Assembly: GCA_965277745.1 (NCBI GenBank)
Contig: OZ255837.1
Coordinates: 1,364,001-1,428,000, forward strand
Origin: G965277745 sp965277745
Lineage (GTDB): Bacteria > Pseudomonadota > Gammaproteobacteria > Cardiobacteriales > Cardiobacteriaceae
Direction of reading: 5' to 3'
DNA length: 64,000 nt
Below are positions 9,599-18,271 of the stretch, piece after piece. The notes beneath the pieces were generated by a model. The model was given only the letters and a program-made list of their open reading frames with translations, had not been told where the DNA came from and did no database searches. The position numbers were made by a program, and so were the translations under genes. The first letter of the stretch is position 1. Every line of letters starts with the position of its first letter.

Positions 9599-9853
9599 GA
9601 TGTTTCATTCCAGGAACTGCGCGCTCGGATTACGCTGAAAATTCCGTAGGGGCGTATTATTACTGGAGCGCGCTACACTTGGCAAGTGCAACGTCGATTC
9701 CTGCGGAAATTTGTCGCGAGAAAAGAAGGATGTCGTCGCTTTGCGGCGCCGCGCCTGCCGCGTAAATGTCTTCTCGCGAAAGCGAAAAATACGCGCTGTG
9801 GAAGTACGGATTGTCGCGGCAGGGCTTCGTAGGAGATCCTCTGTCCGCGACGC

Positions 9854-10822
9854 TCACTCGATTGCTTTGCCGATGCGCTTGCAGAAGCCTTTTCCGATCA
9901 GGCAATCGCTGTTCATCCAGATAAAAAGCGCCTTGCCAACGAGATTTTCCTCGGGAACGAATCCCCATACGCGGCTGTCCGAGGAATTGTCGCGGTTGTC
10001 GCCCATCGCGAAATATTTGCCGGGCGGCACGGTAAAAGCGCCGGAAAATGGAATATTGCGGCGGATATCGGCGGCGAACAGCACCCGATGCGCGTGGCCG
10101 GGTAGATCTTCATGATAGACCAGATAGGGCAGGTGGTCGTCGTGGCCGATATGTTCTTCGTTAATCGCCGTCAACACGGCCATTTTTCCATTTACCCACA
10201 CACGGCCATGATCGAAACGGATGTGGTCTCCGGGGATGCCGATCACGCGTTTGATGTAGTTGATTTTCGGCTCTCTAGGATAACGGAAGACGATGACATC
10301 GCCGTGCGCCACTTCACCCAAGGAAATGATTTTTTTGTGCAGCACCGGCCAACGGATGGTGTAGGCGTATTTGCTGGCCAGGATAAAGTCACCGTTTTGC
10401 AGCGTCGGCTCCATCGAGGCGGACGGAATCTGAAACGGCTCCCAGAGAAAGGAACGCATGAACCATACGGCAAACAGCACCCAGAACATGCCACCGAAAA
10501 ATTCGTATACCTTTTCCTTTGCGTATACTGGCCGTCGTGCCCAGTACAATTCGTTGCCACGCAAGGGGTTGCGTGTGTTCAACTGGGTTTGAGCGCTTTT
10601 CCACGCCGCTTTGTGCTTTTTCCTGATCCCAGCGGAAGAAGCGGTCATCAGGCGATCGGCGTAGGCGTTGCGATCGGTGTCGCTTGCCTTGCCGTTTCGC
10701 AGTACCTTGTACAGATGTTTACGCGTCTTGCGGTAGCTGCGCCCGTCGAGAAGATAGAAAACGAAACAGAGGACGACCGCTGCGGTCAGAATCTGTTCGA
10801 AATGTTCCATAACAGTGTTCAT
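9854..10822 (-). CDS. lepB: Signal peptidase I
   Basis: Inner-membrane protease that removes signal peptides from secreted proteins. The 322-aa protein has a first membrane segment at about 10-25 (TAAVVLCFVFYLL), a cytoplasmic loop, and a second segment at about 109-124 (FGGMFWVLFAVWFM). The catalytic serine lies in IPSASMEPTL (Ser136) and the general-base lysine in YIKRVIGIPGD (Lys191). Box E GDNRDNSSDSR is also present. It starts 10 bp after lepA ends, so the two are an operon as in E. coli. Confidence 0.95.
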   Translation of the reverse strand: MNTVMEHFEQILTAAVVLCFVFYLLDGRSYRKTRKHLYKVLRNGKASDTDRNAYADRLMTASSAGIRKKHKAAWKSAQTQLNTRNPLRGNELYWARRPVYAKEKVYEFFGGMFWVLFAVWFMRSFLWEPFQIPSASMEPTLQNGDFILASKYAYTIRWPVLHKKIISLGEVAHGDVIVFRYPREPKINYIKRVIGIPGDHIRFDHGRVWVNGKMAVLTAINEEHIGHDDHLPYLVYHEDLPGHAHRVLFAADIRRNIPFSGAFTVPPGKYFAMGDNRDNSSDSRVWGFVPEENLVGKALFIWMNSDCLIGKGFCKRIGKAIE

Positions 10823-10832
10823 CGCTATCCTT

Positions 10833-12629
10833 TCATTTATCGTTGTTGACTTTGAGCACGGCCAGAAATGCTTCCTGAGGGATTTCCACGCTGCCTACCT
10901 GTTTCATCCGCTTTTTACCGGCTTTCTGTTTTTCGAGCAGCTTACGTTTGCGCGACACATCGCCGCCATAACATTTCGCAAGGACGTTCTTACGTAGCGC
11001 CTTCACCGTCGAGCGGGCGACGATGGAAGTGCCGATTGCCGCCTGAATGGCGACTTCGAACATTTGTCTTGGAATCAGTTTTTTCATCCGTTCCACCAGT
11101 TCGCGCCCTCTGTATTGGGCTTGCTCTTTGTGGACGATGATCGACAGGGGATCGACTTTCTCGCCGTTGATCAATACGTCCAGACAAACCAGTTTGGCCG
11201 TTTGAAAGCGCGTGAACTCGTAGTCGAAAGAAGCGAATCCCCGCGAGACGGATTTCAGTTTATCAAAAAAATCGAGCACGACCTCACTCATCGGCATCTC
11301 GAATTTCAGTTGCACTTGACTACTCGCGAACTGCATGTCTTTTTGTACGCCGCGTTTGTCAAGGCAAAGTGTCATCACCGCCCCGACGAATTCCTGTGGC
11401 AGAAGAATGTTGGCGATGAGGATCGGTTCGCGAATTTCCGCGATCTGATTGAGTGGCGGTAATTTACTTGGATTGTCGATACGGAGCGTTTCCCCATCGC
11501 TTGTCAGCACTTCGTAGATTACCGTCGGCGCGGTGGTGATCAGATCGAGATCGTATTCGCGTTCCAGACGTTCCTGGATGATTTCCATGTGCAACATGCC
11601 GAGAAAGCCACAGCGGAAGCCGAAACCGAGAGCTTGCGAGGTTTCCGCTTCATAAAAAAGCGAGGCGTCGTTCAGACACAGCTTTGCGAGCGCGTCGCGC
11701 AACTCCTCGTAGGCCTCTGATCGCACCGGAAAAAGCCCGGAGAAGACACGCGGCTGGACTTGCTTGAAACCCGGCAGGAGGTTTTCACTCGGACGGGTGG
11801 CGTCGGTCAGGGTGTCGCCGACCGGTGCGCCGTTGATGTCCTTGATACCGGCAACGACAAATCCCACTTCGCCGGCCTCGAGAACCTCCCGTTCAAGCGG
11901 TTTCGGCGTAAAAATACCGAGTTTGCCGATCGTATATTCCTCGCCGCTGCTCATCACTTGCAATTTTTGTTTGACGCGCAGTTTGCCGTCGAACATTCTC
12001 ACCAGGGAAACCACGCCGACATAGGCGTCGAACCAGGAGTCGATGATCAACGCCTTGGCCGGCGCCTCGGGATCGCCTTGGGGCGGCGGAATGCGGCTGA
12101 CGATTTGTTCCAGGAGTTCGGGGACACCGCTCCCGGTCTTGGCGGAAACACTGCGCGTGTCCGCGCTGTCGAGGCCGATGATTTCCTCGATTTCCCGCTT
12201 GACCCGCGCCGGTTCGGCAGCGGGGAGATCGATTTTGTTCAAAACCGGCAGAACTTCCAGGTTCTCCTCGATCGCCGTGTAGCAGTTGGCGACGGACTGC
12301 GCTTCTACACCCTGTGCGGCGTCGATCACCAAGAGCGCGCCTTCACAGGCATACAGCGAACGTGAGACTTCGTAGGAAAAATCGACGTGTCCCGGCGTGT
12401 CGATGAAATTGAGCCGGTAAGTTTTGCCGTCTTTGGCCGCGTAGTCAAGCGAAACACTCTGCGCTTTGATGGTAATGCCGCGTTCGCGTTCGATATCCAT
12501 CGAGTCGAGGACCTGCGCGGCCATCTCGCGATCGGACAGCCCGCCACAAAGCTGGATGAAGCGGTCACAGAGGGTGGATTTGCCATGGTCAATATGGGCA
12601 ATAATCGAAAAATTGCGGATATTTTGCAT
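10833..12629 (-). CDS. lepA: Elongation factor 4 (LepA, back-translocating GTPase)
   Basis: Ribosome-associated GTPase of the EF-G family. The 598-aa protein matches E. coli LepA (599). It has AHIDHGKSTL (G1), RERGITIKAQ (G2), DTPGHVDF (G3), NKIDLP (G4), SAKTG (G5), domain II, and the LepA-specific C-terminal domain with CYGGDVSRKRKLLEKQKAGKKRMK. It leads the lepA-lepB-rnc-era series on the minus strand. Confidence 0.97.
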   Translation of the reverse strand: MQNIRNFSIIAHIDHGKSTLCDRFIQLCGGLSDREMAAQVLDSMDIERERGITIKAQSVSLDYAAKDGKTYRLNFIDTPGHVDFSYEVSRSLYACEGALLVIDAAQGVEAQSVANCYTAIEENLEVLPVLNKIDLPAAEPARVKREIEEIIGLDSADTRSVSAKTGSGVPELLEQIVSRIPPPQGDPEAPAKALIIDSWFDAYVGVVSLVRMFDGKLRVKQKLQVMSSGEEYTIGKLGIFTPKPLEREVLEAGEVGFVVAGIKDINGAPVGDTLTDATRPSENLLPGFKQVQPRVFSGLFPVRSEAYEELRDALAKLCLNDASLFYEAETSQALGFGFRCGFLGMLHMEIIQERLEREYDLDLITTAPTVIYEVLTSDGETLRIDNPSKLPPLNQIAEIREPILIANILLPQEFVGAVMTLCLDKRGVQKDMQFASSQVQLKFEMPMSEVVLDFFDKLKSVSRGFASFDYEFTRFQTAKLVCLDVLINGEKVDPLSIIVHKEQAQYRGRELVERMKKLIPRQMFEVAIQAAIGTSIVARSTVKALRKNVLAKCYGGDVSRKRKLLEKQKAGKKRMKQVGSVEIPQEAFLAVLKVNNDK

Positions 12630-12926
12630 GGAAATGAAGTTCGCTCGCCCGGGGAAAAAGACGGGTCATTATAGCGGAATCCCCTTCTTGGTGCATGGCG
12701 TCACAGCAAGGAGGGTATGCGCCAAGGATGCGGTTGTTGTCGGCATGGCCGATACAAAAGATATCCGTATTTCCCGCGTCTTGACGACGGGATCCGCGCA
12801 CGGGAACGTTTCTCCGGCAGGAAAGGGCGTTGCGCCGGATATGCGGTTCGGCGTCCTCGGTCGGTGGGGAGAAGGCTCGTCTCTTTTCGTTGCGTTTTTA
12901 CGCTACGGTTGTGATGGCAGAACGGT
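12630..12926. other. Intergenic region between PTS IIA gene and lepA
   Basis: About 300 bp, in which I recognise no gene. It should contain the lepA promoter and the end of the sugar operon transcript. Only a short imperfect GC-rich inverted repeat near 12815-12845 is visible. Confidence 0.4.
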
Positions 12927-13370
12927 TCAGATGCCGTCGCTTTCCCCGTCATCGCTTTTTTGCCCGGATTCGGCGGCGGCAAGAGAAGCGGCCAGTGTGT
13001 TCAGCCCTTCCCGCGCTTTGGGAATCAGCGAGTCGAGAAGTTGCTTTGCGTTTTGGTGTGCATCTTGCTCCAGCGCGGCTTCGACGAGGAGTTGTAAGTT
13101 GGTTCCGGAGACGACTTGCACCCCGGGATGTGACTGCGCGAGCAGAGCGGCTTCGCGAAAGGGTGCTCCACCGAGAAGATCGGTGAAAATGACGGTTTGT
13201 TCCGGGTTGTCTATGGCGATCGCTTCGCGAAGTTGTGCCGACAGCGCTTCGGAGGTCATGCCTTCTGCAAATTCGATGACATGGAAGAGTTCTTTCTCTC
13301 CACAGATCAGATGCGCGGCGGAGACGAGGCCGCTTGCGAAATGGCCGTGGCCGGAGACGATGAAATGCAT
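12927..13370 (-). CDS. PTS system mannose/N-acetylgalactosamine-family IIA component
   Basis: Soluble phosphocarrier that accepts phosphate from HPr and passes it to IIB. The 147-aa protein starts MHFIVSGHGHFASG, which matches the AgaF/ManX IIA family, and His8 is the predicted phosphorylation site. TDLLGGAPF (around 65-75) is the second conserved IIA motif. It is the last gene of the minus-strand sugar operon, separated from IID by a perfect hairpin. The final residues are acidic and poorly conserved. AgaF is the closest functional analogue, but the sugar cannot be fixed from sequence alone. Confidence 0.88.
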   Translation of the reverse strand: MHFIVSGHGHFASGLVSAAHLICGEKELFHVIEFAEGMTSEALSAQLREAIAIDNPEQTVIFTDLLGGAPFREAALLAQSHPGVQVVSGTNLQLLVEAALEQDAHQNAKQLLDSLIPKAREGLNTLAASLAAAESGQKSDDGESDGI

Positions 13371-13403
13371 AAGGATCTCCTGTGTCTTGACAGGGAAAAC
13401 GGG

Positions 13404-13428
13404 AAAGGCCGGATCAAGTCCGGCCTTT
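13404..13428 (-). terminator. Intercistronic hairpin between PTS IID and IIA genes
   Basis: Perfect 10-bp inverted repeat AAAGGCCGGA / TCCGGCCTTT with a 5-nt loop, lying between the IID stop (13434) and the IIA start (13370). In the operon direction it is followed by CCCGTTTTCCC rather than a clean U-run, so it is more likely a partial terminator or mRNA-stabilising hairpin. On the plus strand it has a T-run and would terminate transcription coming from the left. Confidence 0.6.
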
Positions 13429-13433
13429 GCTTT

Positions 13434-14351
13434 TTAGGCCATGCGCTTTTGTAGAATTTCCGGCGCGATGATTTCGATGCCGAACAGCCAGTTGCAAAGT
13501 ACCGGCAGCAGGCAACAGAACAGTCCGAAAATCACCGTCCAGATGACCAGGGTCATCGGCGAACTGCCTTTTTTGATCTGCCGCAGGATGAGCAGCGTCC
13601 ACAGCAAGGGCAGGAGCGCCGGCATGATCGGATCGATCAGAGAGCCTTGCAAGGTGTAAATATAAGGCTTTGCGACGCCTTTTACCACTCGTACCATTTG
13701 CAGTCCGGACTCGAGTTTTACATAGCTTGCCGTCATTGCCCCGATCACGGTTATACCGACGATGGAGGCAGCGTGGCTCAGTTTCCTGGTTTGTTCTTTC
13801 AGCGTGGTGGTCGCGGAGACACCCATTTTATAGCCGTAACTCGCCAGCCCGAAAATCATGCCGAAGTGGACGATGTTGAAGGCGACAAGAAAGAAAATCG
13901 GACCCAGGTACGATCCTGACAAGGAAAACGAGGCGCCGATTCCGCCGCAGATGGAGAGCAGGGTGAGCCAGAACACCGCGTCGCCGACACCGCCGCCGGG
14001 CCCCATGGTGGCGATTTTGACCGCGCGCAGCGTGGATATGCGTTCCTTGCCTTCTTCCATCGCGAGGACGAGTCCCGCGATAAAGGTCACCAAAAAGGGA
14101 TGTGTGTTGAAAAATTCCAGGTGCATGGCCATGGATTTTTTCAAGTCGTTCTTGTCCTTATGGATCTTGCGCAGGCTCGGTAAAATGCTATATAGCCAGC
14201 CGTTCGCCTGCATGCGTTCGTAGTTGAAAGAGGCCTGCAGGAACAGGGAACGCCACGCCATGCGTCGGATTTCTTGCGGCGTGAGCACTTTTTCCGTGGA
14301 TTGATCCTCGAAGATATCGGCGTTTTGAGACATAGTGTTTTGCGTTGTCAT
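13434..14351 (-). CDS. PTS system mannose-family IID component
   Basis: Membrane subunit that, with IIC, forms the translocation unit of mannose-type PTS permeases. The 305-aa protein has the IID hallmark start LTPQEIRRMAWRSLFLQASFNYERMQ (residues 23-48), FFNTHPFLVTFIAGL, and MGPGGGVGDAVFWLTL. Hydrophobic segments follow in the C-terminal half. The 20 residues before LTPQEIRR are not conserved, so translation may begin slightly later. It starts 2 bp after IIC ends. Confidence 0.9.
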   Translation of the reverse strand: MTTQNTMSQNADIFEDQSTEKVLTPQEIRRMAWRSLFLQASFNYERMQANGWLYSILPSLRKIHKDKNDLKKSMAMHLEFFNTHPFLVTFIAGLVLAMEEGKERISTLRAVKIATMGPGGGVGDAVFWLTLLSICGGIGASFSLSGSYLGPIFFLVAFNIVHFGMIFGLASYGYKMGVSATTTLKEQTRKLSHAASIVGITVIGAMTASYVKLESGLQMVRVVKGVAKPYIYTLQGSLIDPIMPALLPLLWTLLILRQIKKGSSPMTLVIWTVIFGLFCCLLPVLCNWLFGIEIIAPEILQKRMA

Positions 14352-14353
14352 GG

Positions 14354-15154
14354 TCAGATTCCTTCTTGGGTGTCATCGTTGTTTGGCGAAGCGTTTGCCT
14401 GGCGGTTCTCCATTAGGTCACGGATAAAGTATTCGATCAGTGCGAATACCAATCCAACGAGCGCGATGGCAAGCAACGGCTGTTCGAAGTAAGCGGCGAG
14501 CAGAAAACCGAGAATGAAATAGGCCACATATTGCTTGCGCAACATGATGTTAAGAAGAATGCCGAAACCGATAGCGGGCATCAGTCCGCCAGCCATCCCC
14601 AGCCCGTCGGTGATCCATTTCGGGATACTGTCGACCCATTCGCGGGCTTTTTCTCCGCCGAAATAAATGATCAGGAAAGCGAGGGCGAAATAAAAGCAGA
14701 ACAAAATGAGCATGCCAAGGTAATTGAGATTAGCGATGCCGCGGAAATTGAGCGTTTTCGCGCATTTGTCGGCGTATGACATCAACGGGGAGTAGACGGT
14801 GAACAACAGGGTGATACACATCTGCACCAGAATGGCCACCGGTATCGCGACCAGAATCGCTTGCTCCGGTGTTTGCCCGGTCATGATCACGAAAGCGGTG
14901 CCGATGATCCCGCCGAGGACGACGTTCGGCGGCTGTGCGCCGGCGAGCGGCACCAGTCCCATCCACATCAGTTCGAACGAGGCACCGGCGATCAGACCGG
15001 CCTCGGGATTGCCCATGATGATCCCGACGATCGGTCCGGCCACGATCGGTCGGTGGACGTGGGTTTGTACGTTGAACAAATCGATCCCCGCAAGGCCGGC
15101 GAAGATTGCCACAAGCAGGATTTGCACGAATGAAATTTGCGTAATTGCATCCAT
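14354..15154 (-). CDS. PTS system mannose-family IIC component
   Basis: Integral membrane sugar channel with several hydrophobic helices. The 266-aa protein contains family motifs GLAGIDLFNVQTHVHRPIVAGP, GASFELMWMGLVPLAGAQPPNVVLGG and AGGLMPAIGFGILLN. These resemble AgaC/AgaW more than ManY, which supports an amino-sugar substrate. The C-terminal tail (QANASPNNDDTQEG) is polar and cytoplasmic. It lies 4 bp downstream of IIB. Confidence 0.9.
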   Translation of the reverse strand: MDAITQISFVQILLVAIFAGLAGIDLFNVQTHVHRPIVAGPIVGIIMGNPEAGLIAGASFELMWMGLVPLAGAQPPNVVLGGIIGTAFVIMTGQTPEQAILVAIPVAILVQMCITLLFTVYSPLMSYADKCAKTLNFRGIANLNYLGMLILFCFYFALAFLIIYFGGEKAREWVDSIPKWITDGLGMAGGLMPAIGFGILLNIMLRKQYVAYFILGFLLAAYFEQPLLAIALVGLVFALIEYFIRDLMENRQANASPNNDDTQEGI

Positions 15155-15158
15155 AATT

Positions 15159-15638
15159 TCAGCCCTCTATCAAAGAAAGAATTGGTTTTTTGGAATCATC
15201 CGGTGTGCCTTGGGCGGTGCAATGCACACCTTTGCCTTCCAGTTCCCGGAAACAGCGGATGTCATCGTCGTCGACGCTGATGACTTTACCGACCTGTTTT
15301 TTGCCCTCGGCGAAATGGAGGTTGCCGACGTTCACTTCGTTGATCGGCACGCCTCCCTCCACCAGTTCGAGTACGTTTTGCGGGGTACGCACGACCAGGA
15401 AAATCTTCTGTCGGTCGGCTGCTTTGTCGATCACGTCGATCGTTTTCTGTAACGTGAAATAACGGGATTCCACCGCGTCGGGCAGTCCCATGTCCATCAG
15501 GTTTTGTTGTACGGGGTCGTTTGCGACTTGATCGTCGGCGACCAGGACGAGATTGGCGCCCAGCCAATTCGTCCAGGTCATGCCGACCTGGCCGTGGATC
15601 AAGCGGTTGTCGATCCGCGTAAGTAGGATATTTGGCAT
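15159..15638 (-). CDS. PTS system mannose/N-acetylgalactosamine-family IIB component
   Basis: Cytoplasmic IIB domain that phosphorylates the incoming sugar. The 159-aa protein opens with LLTRIDNRLIHGQVG, in which His15 is the phosphorylation site of the family. VLVADDQVANDPVQQNLM and INEVNVGNLHFAEGKK are also AgaB/AgaV-like. A good ribosome-binding site (AGGAG) precedes it. It begins 42 bp after the agaS-like gene and heads the B-C-D-A PTS block. Confidence 0.9.
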   Translation of the reverse strand: MPNILLTRIDNRLIHGQVGMTWTNWLGANLVLVADDQVANDPVQQNLMDMGLPDAVESRYFTLQKTIDVIDKAADRQKIFLVVRTPQNVLELVEGGVPINEVNVGNLHFAEGKKQVGKVISVDDDDIRCFRELEGKGVHCTAQGTPDDSKKPILSLIEG

Positions 15639-15680
15639 ATATTCTCCTTGTCGTTTCGTTAATTATTATACACGAAAATT

Positions 15681-16874
15681 CTATCCATGATAAGGATACA
15701 GTGTTACCCCCCGAACGACGCGATTGACTCTTCCATCGGGGCTTGGATTGTCCGCCATAATCGCGTGTTCGATTGCGCTTTTGAGGCCGATCAATTGGCC
15801 ATAATTCACATACAGGACGGATAAGCTGTCGTCCTGGTGCGCGTCCAGTGTGTCGGCAAAGGCGAGTGTGTGTATCAGCCGGTGGGCGCCAAGTTCGGGA
15901 AAGCGCGCGAAAAAAGCGGCGCCGCCGGCGATGATCACCGCCTTGGCTTTGCCGTCACGGGCAATTTCAAGGGCAATGTCTTTGTCGAATTGTTGGCTGT
16001 AAGAATCGTTGCTCGCGAACACGATGACCACGCTGTCGCGGCTTACGAAGGATTTGGGCCCGTGGCGGAAGCCGAGCGGTGTCTCCGCCATGGTGGCGAT
16101 GTTTCCGGCGGTCATCTCGAGGATTTTCAGCGCCGCCTCCCGTGCCGCGCCCCACAAAGCGTTGCTGCCGAGATAGACCAGTCGGCTGGCCGAGGCGGCG
16201 AGCGCGCAGGCCTCGCTGGAGAAAAAATCGGCGTTGATCGCTTCGCTTTGTCTTGCGATCGCGGTGATGTCGTCGCGGGGAATGCCCAGCGCCTCGCGGC
16301 AAAGCGCCGCGGTGAACAGGGTCATCGTCGAAAAACTGGATGTCATGACGAAACTTTCATCATCGGTTTGCGGCGGCATCAAACAAGCGATTCCAACAGC
16401 TTCCTCGCGAGTTTTTTTGGCCAGTATGCCCTTGTCGTTGCAGGTCACCGCGACCGGCGTGATCGCGGGGGCGATGGCAGCGGTTTTTTCCAGGGCATCG
16501 ACGCTTTCCGGCGAGTTGCCGGAACGGGCGAAGGCGAACAGCAGGCCGCGCTGCCCCCGGGGCAGACACGCGTCCGGTTGGCTGACCAGATCGGTGCTAT
16601 GGCGCGAGAGGCAATGGGCGCGGGCGATACGGCTGAGTTGCGCGGCAAGAATGTCGCCGATATAGCCGGAAGTCCCGGCCCCGCTGAAGAGGATGCTGGC
16701 CTTTGGATCGTCAAGGGCGTCACCGATGTGTTTTTTGTCCGACGCGGCCATGGCAACGAGCAATTCGGGAATTTGCGCCCAGCAATTGCCTTGCTGGAGA
16801 ATTTCTCTTGCGGTCGCTCGCGCGCCTTTGCGGGAAAAATATTCCAGGGAATGACCACCGAGTGCCATGACCAT
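15681..16874 (-). CDS. agaS: AgaS-family SIS sugar isomerase/deaminase
   Basis: A 397-aa tandem-SIS protein matching AgaS (384 aa in E. coli), which in the N-acetylgalactosamine/galactosamine pathway converts galactosamine-6-phosphate to tagatose-6-phosphate plus ammonia. Motifs: ILFSGAGTSGYIGDIL near 60-75 (SIS phosphate-binding loop), FARSGNSPESVDALE, LGSNALWGAAREAALKILEMTAG, and AETPLGFRHGPKSFV with the catalytic-region His. It sits between kbaZ (12-bp gap) and the PTS genes, exactly as expected for a GalNAc/GalN pathway. The substrate is inferred from the family and neighbours. Confidence 0.87.
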   Translation of the reverse strand: MVMALGGHSLEYFSRKGARATAREILQQGNCWAQIPELLVAMAASDKKHIGDALDDPKASILFSGAGTSGYIGDILAAQLSRIARAHCLSRHSTDLVSQPDACLPRGQRGLLFAFARSGNSPESVDALEKTAAIAPAITPVAVTCNDKGILAKKTREEAVGIACLMPPQTDDESFVMTSSFSTMTLFTAALCREALGIPRDDITAIARQSEAINADFFSSEACALAASASRLVYLGSNALWGAAREAALKILEMTAGNIATMAETPLGFRHGPKSFVSRDSVVIVFASNDSYSQQFDKDIALEIARDGKAKAVIIAGGAAFFARFPELGAHRLIHTLAFADTLDAHQDDSLSVLYVNYGQLIGLKSAIEHAIMADNPSPDGRVNRVVRGVTLYPYHG

Positions 16875-16886
16875 TAGGAGCGCTCC

Positions 16887-18212
16887 TTATGCGTTGACAG
16901 GATGAACGGCCTCCAGATAGGGGCGGAGGACAAAGCGGATGTGGTGACGGATGAGATTGTCACTGCGTCTTGTTTCATTATTTTCGTGGCAGGCTTCCAC
17001 CGCCGCCGCGAGATACTGGTGGAGGAGGCCGAACGGCAGCGGGCGCGCATCGATTTGTTCGCGCAGGAGACGCACGGCTTTTTCCAGCGTGCTGTCCGGC
17101 CAATAGTAACGAATCCGGTCGGAGAGACTGTACGCGCGCAGAATCTTTTGTTCCGCAGGCGTGCCCGGATAATATTTCTGCCACCTTTCCGGTTGGGCGA
17201 GCATCGCTTTTTCCGCGGCTTCGCGTAAATCGACGGCCGCGTCGTCGCCGTAGAAAGCGCGGGCGGCGTCGTTCAGGGCGAAAAGCGCTTCACGATAGGC
17301 GAAGGTCAAAGCGGGACCGACTTTCAAAATGGCGAAATGATCGTTGACCAAATCCTTGAAAGTCCTTGCCGGCTGGTAGTCGGTGGAATGGGCCTCGAAT
17401 ACGGCGTGTTCGAATGTGTTGGCGAGCGCTGAAAGTCCCTGTGCCCGCCCGGGTCGATACGGGATGACTTGGTGGTGGTCGAATTCGACACCGGGCTGGA
17501 CCACGAGTCCCAAGATGCGCGGCCAGACTTCTCCAAGACCGGCGGCGGCGAAGATTCGGCGGTGTGTCTCGTAGGTTTTTCGCGCCGCCTCGGGCGTTGT
17601 CGGGGCGATCCCCGCTTCGATATTTTCCCGGGCGCCGCCAGGGACGGGAACTTCCGTTCCAATGCTGTAGACGAGGGAGGATTTTTCCCGCCTCGCCGTG
17701 TGGACGCTCTCGGCAATTTTGCACAATGCCGCAGCGCGTTCGGCGACGATATGATCCTTGAGTGGCACGGGATCATCGGCGCAACTCATGCTGCAGTCGA
17801 GATGGATTTTTTCGTAGCCGGCGGCGGCATATTGGCGGACCAGTTCGCCGGCGTTTTCCATCGCCTGTTCGGCCGGCAAGTGCTGCCAGGCGTTCGGGCC
17901 GAGGTGATCGCCGCCGAAGACCAGCCGTTCCTCCGGAAAGCCGAATTTCGTGACGTACGTGCGCATTTCTGTGATGAACTGTGCCGGCGTCTTTCCGGTA
18001 TAGCCGCCGAACTGATCGACCTGGTTGGACGTCGATTCGATAAGCAGGATTTCGTCATATTCACCGACGATATCGACCGCCGCGCGAATGACTTCGGGAT
18101 GCGCGCTGCACACCGACAACACCCCGCCGGTCGCGTTTTTTTTGTGACTGGCGATGCGCCGGGCGACAGGATTGGGCATGGCGCCGACCTTGTATGGATA
18201 AGATAAGTTCAT
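16887..18212 (-). CDS. kbaZ: D-tagatose-bisphosphate aldolase class II accessory subunit (KbaZ/GatZ family)
   Basis: A 441-aa GatZ/KbaZ-family protein. Members stabilise the catalytic aldolase subunits KbaY/GatY, and some comparative-genomics work has instead proposed a tagatose-6-phosphate kinase role for AgaZ homologues. Motifs: SVCSAHPEVIRAAVD, STSNQVDQFGGYTGKTP, FGGDHLGPNAWQ, IHLDCSMSCADD and the VQPGVEFDHHQVIPY block. The frame is open upstream to 18368, but the ATG at 18212 follows AGAGGAGAAATC and avoids overlap with the regulator gene, which ends at 18272. No KbaY-like catalytic subunit is present in the window. Confidence 0.88.
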   Translation of the reverse strand: MNLSYPYKVGAMPNPVARRIASHKKNATGGVLSVCSAHPEVIRAAVDIVGEYDEILLIESTSNQVDQFGGYTGKTPAQFITEMRTYVTKFGFPEERLVFGGDHLGPNAWQHLPAEQAMENAGELVRQYAAAGYEKIHLDCSMSCADDPVPLKDHIVAERAAALCKIAESVHTARREKSSLVYSIGTEVPVPGGARENIEAGIAPTTPEAARKTYETHRRIFAAAGLGEVWPRILGLVVQPGVEFDHHQVIPYRPGRAQGLSALANTFEHAVFEAHSTDYQPARTFKDLVNDHFAILKVGPALTFAYREALFALNDAARAFYGDDAAVDLREAAEKAMLAQPERWQKYYPGTPAEQKILRAYSLSDRIRYYWPDSTLEKAVRLLREQIDARPLPFGLLHQYLAAAVEACHENNETRRSDNLIRHHIRFVLRPYLEAVHPVNA

Positions 18213-18271
18213 TATAACGATTTCTCCTCTGTGCCGATGGTTAAAATTAGGGCAAAAGAGCGCGTGCCGGA

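Noticed and set aside
11760..12365. 201-codon plus-strand frame opposite lepA
   Set aside because: Shadow of lepA with no recognisable domain.
15837..16877. 346-codon plus-strand frame opposite the agaS-like gene
   Set aside because: Shadow of a clear SIS-protein gene; no motif or ribosome-binding site.
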